Origin: Entrophospora sp. SA101
Taxonomy: Eukaryota; Glomeromycota; Glomeromycetes; Entrophosporales; Entrophosporaceae
NCBI GenBank assembly: GCA_958430865.1
Contig: CAUDNR010004540.1
Location: 9,010-26,701, forward strand
Direction of reading: 5' to 3'
DNA length: 17,692 nucleotides
Shown here: positions 17,179 through 17,692 of the stretch, in pieces
Position numbering within the stretch: position 1 is the first letter of the stretch
How the letters are laid out: each line of letters opens with the position of its first letter
Translations under genes and position numbers: made by a program
The notes under the pieces: model-generated
The model's database searches: none
The model's input: the letters and a program-made list of their open reading frames with translations, nothing else
What the model was told of the DNA's origin: nothing

Positions 17179-17533
17179 TCAAAAATTTAAGCCTACATCT
17201 ACATAATTATCAATTTGTTCTACTAAAGCTTCAACTTCTTGTTGAATAGATTTGGTTTGAGCCAATGGCAAGTGTGATGAAACTACCTGCCTATTGAACA
17301 AGAATGATTCACTGGAAATATCTGATACTTCCTTACTAAATGCTGCCCATAAAGTTGTATCAATTCCTTGATCAATAGATTTTAATTGATTTTTAAAATT
17401 GTTGTAAAAGTTTTCCATTGATGTGCTGACACTGGGAGTATCAACCCGTCCTAGATACATCACCAAAAATTTTATTCCTGTGGTAGATTCTGGATATTGT
17501 TTTGGCCAATAATCTGTTAGCTCTACTCGTTGT
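17179..17533 (-). CDS. Last exon of an unrecognised gene (partial)
   Basis: An open frame of 117 codons follows a good acceptor (TTTTTTCTTTAG, ending 17534) and starts with a split codon. It reads through RVELTDYWPKQYPESTTG, FLVMYLGRVDTPSVSTSMEN and VSDISSESFLFNRQ to TGA at 17181-17179. The composition is protein-like and soluble, with no transmembrane segment or known motif. The upstream exons would lie in or beyond the window edge, where a plus-strand frame is also open, so the splice site may be decayed. I do not recognise the family. Confidence 0.5.
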
Positions 17534-17559
17534 CTAAAGAAAAAATTTATTATTATTGA

Positions 17560-17692
17560 AATGATGAATTGTTAAAGTGTAATAGATGTGGTAGATTGCA
17601 AACTAAGTTAGATTATGATATTGTTACTGGTAAGAATGTTTGCTACTGTATTAGAAACAATGAAGATTTAGAAGAGAAGGAACTTCCTCTCT
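17560..17692 (+). CDS. Open frame with CxxC...CxC motif running off the window
   Basis: The plus-strand frame stays open from 17560 to the window end. It encodes KCNRCGRLQTKL, then GKNVCYCIRNNEDLEEKELP, a possible zinc-ribbon or small Cys-pair motif followed by an acidic stretch. There is no start codon in frame, so it would be an exon or a fragment. It diverges from the minus-strand exon at 17533 by only 26 bp. Confidence 0.35.

Noticed and set aside
1..17692. tRNA, rRNA, CRISPR arrays, bacterial-type operons or terminators
   Set aside because: No tRNA-like cloverleaf, rRNA similarity or regularly spaced repeat array was seen, and the genome style is eukaryotic.

Overview
This is an AT-rich, low-gene-density eukaryotic window. 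It probably comes from a Glomeromycotina (arbuscular mycorrhizal, Rhizophagus-type) fungus. The supports are short GT..AG introns, an F-box/LRR gene of the Cys-containing type, a RecQ-like helicase fragment, decayed gag-like and integrase genes, and many short TA- or TTAA-flanked inverted-repeat elements. The taxonomic call is inference from gene style, not from a marker gene.

Left third (1-8065). This is mostly non-coding and full of small non-autonomous transposons: a TTAA-flanked element (119-547), two TA-flanked elements lying back to back (1243-1430 and 1435-1665), a second copy of the latter (6409-6632), and a TA-flanked element with a duplicated left end (7231-8063). Two things here look like genes. 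One is a truncated RecQ-type helicase fragment on the minus strand (1697-2169, two exons), cut off about 30 bp from a transposon end. The other is an intact 98-residue secreted protein on the minus strand (5618-5914) with 12 cysteines after the signal peptide, which is an effector-like architecture.

Middle (8107-16279). This is a compact, nearly intron-free block of about 8.2 kb that does not look like host genome. The plus strand carries three genes with gaps of about 41 and 83 bp. They are a DD34E integrase fused to a zinc-binding/PD-(D/E)XK-like endonuclease (10400-12074), an F-box/LRR protein (12116-13358), and an A32-like (FtsK/HerA-type) DNA-packaging ATPase (13442-14207). Facing them on the minus strand are three further ORFs: 14188-14751, 14985-15848 and 16094-16279. 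The first and third share an N-terminal domain. On the left, divergent from the integrase and only 48 bp away, is a coiled-coil plus gag-like gene (8107-10351). Integrase and A32-type ATPase together are a hallmark of Polinton/Maverick elements and related dsDNA viruses. No DNA polymerase B, jelly-roll capsid protein or protease was seen. Most of the genes carry one or a few stops or frameshifts, so this copy is a fairly recent fossil.

Right end (16434-17692). A 571-bp TA-flanked element has perfect 26-bp terminal repeats. It is followed by the last exon of an unrecognised minus-strand gene and, at the window edge, the start of a plus-strand ORF with a Cys-pair motif.

A working model is that the 8-16 kb block is a Polinton-like or virus-derived element. 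In it the integrase-nuclease would insert DNA and the ATPase would package it. The gag-like and coiled-coil proteins could be structural, and the F-box/LRR protein is a candidate captured gene acting on host ubiquitination. The combination of an A32-type packaging ATPase with a gag-like gene is the most unusual aspect and needs comparison with other copies.
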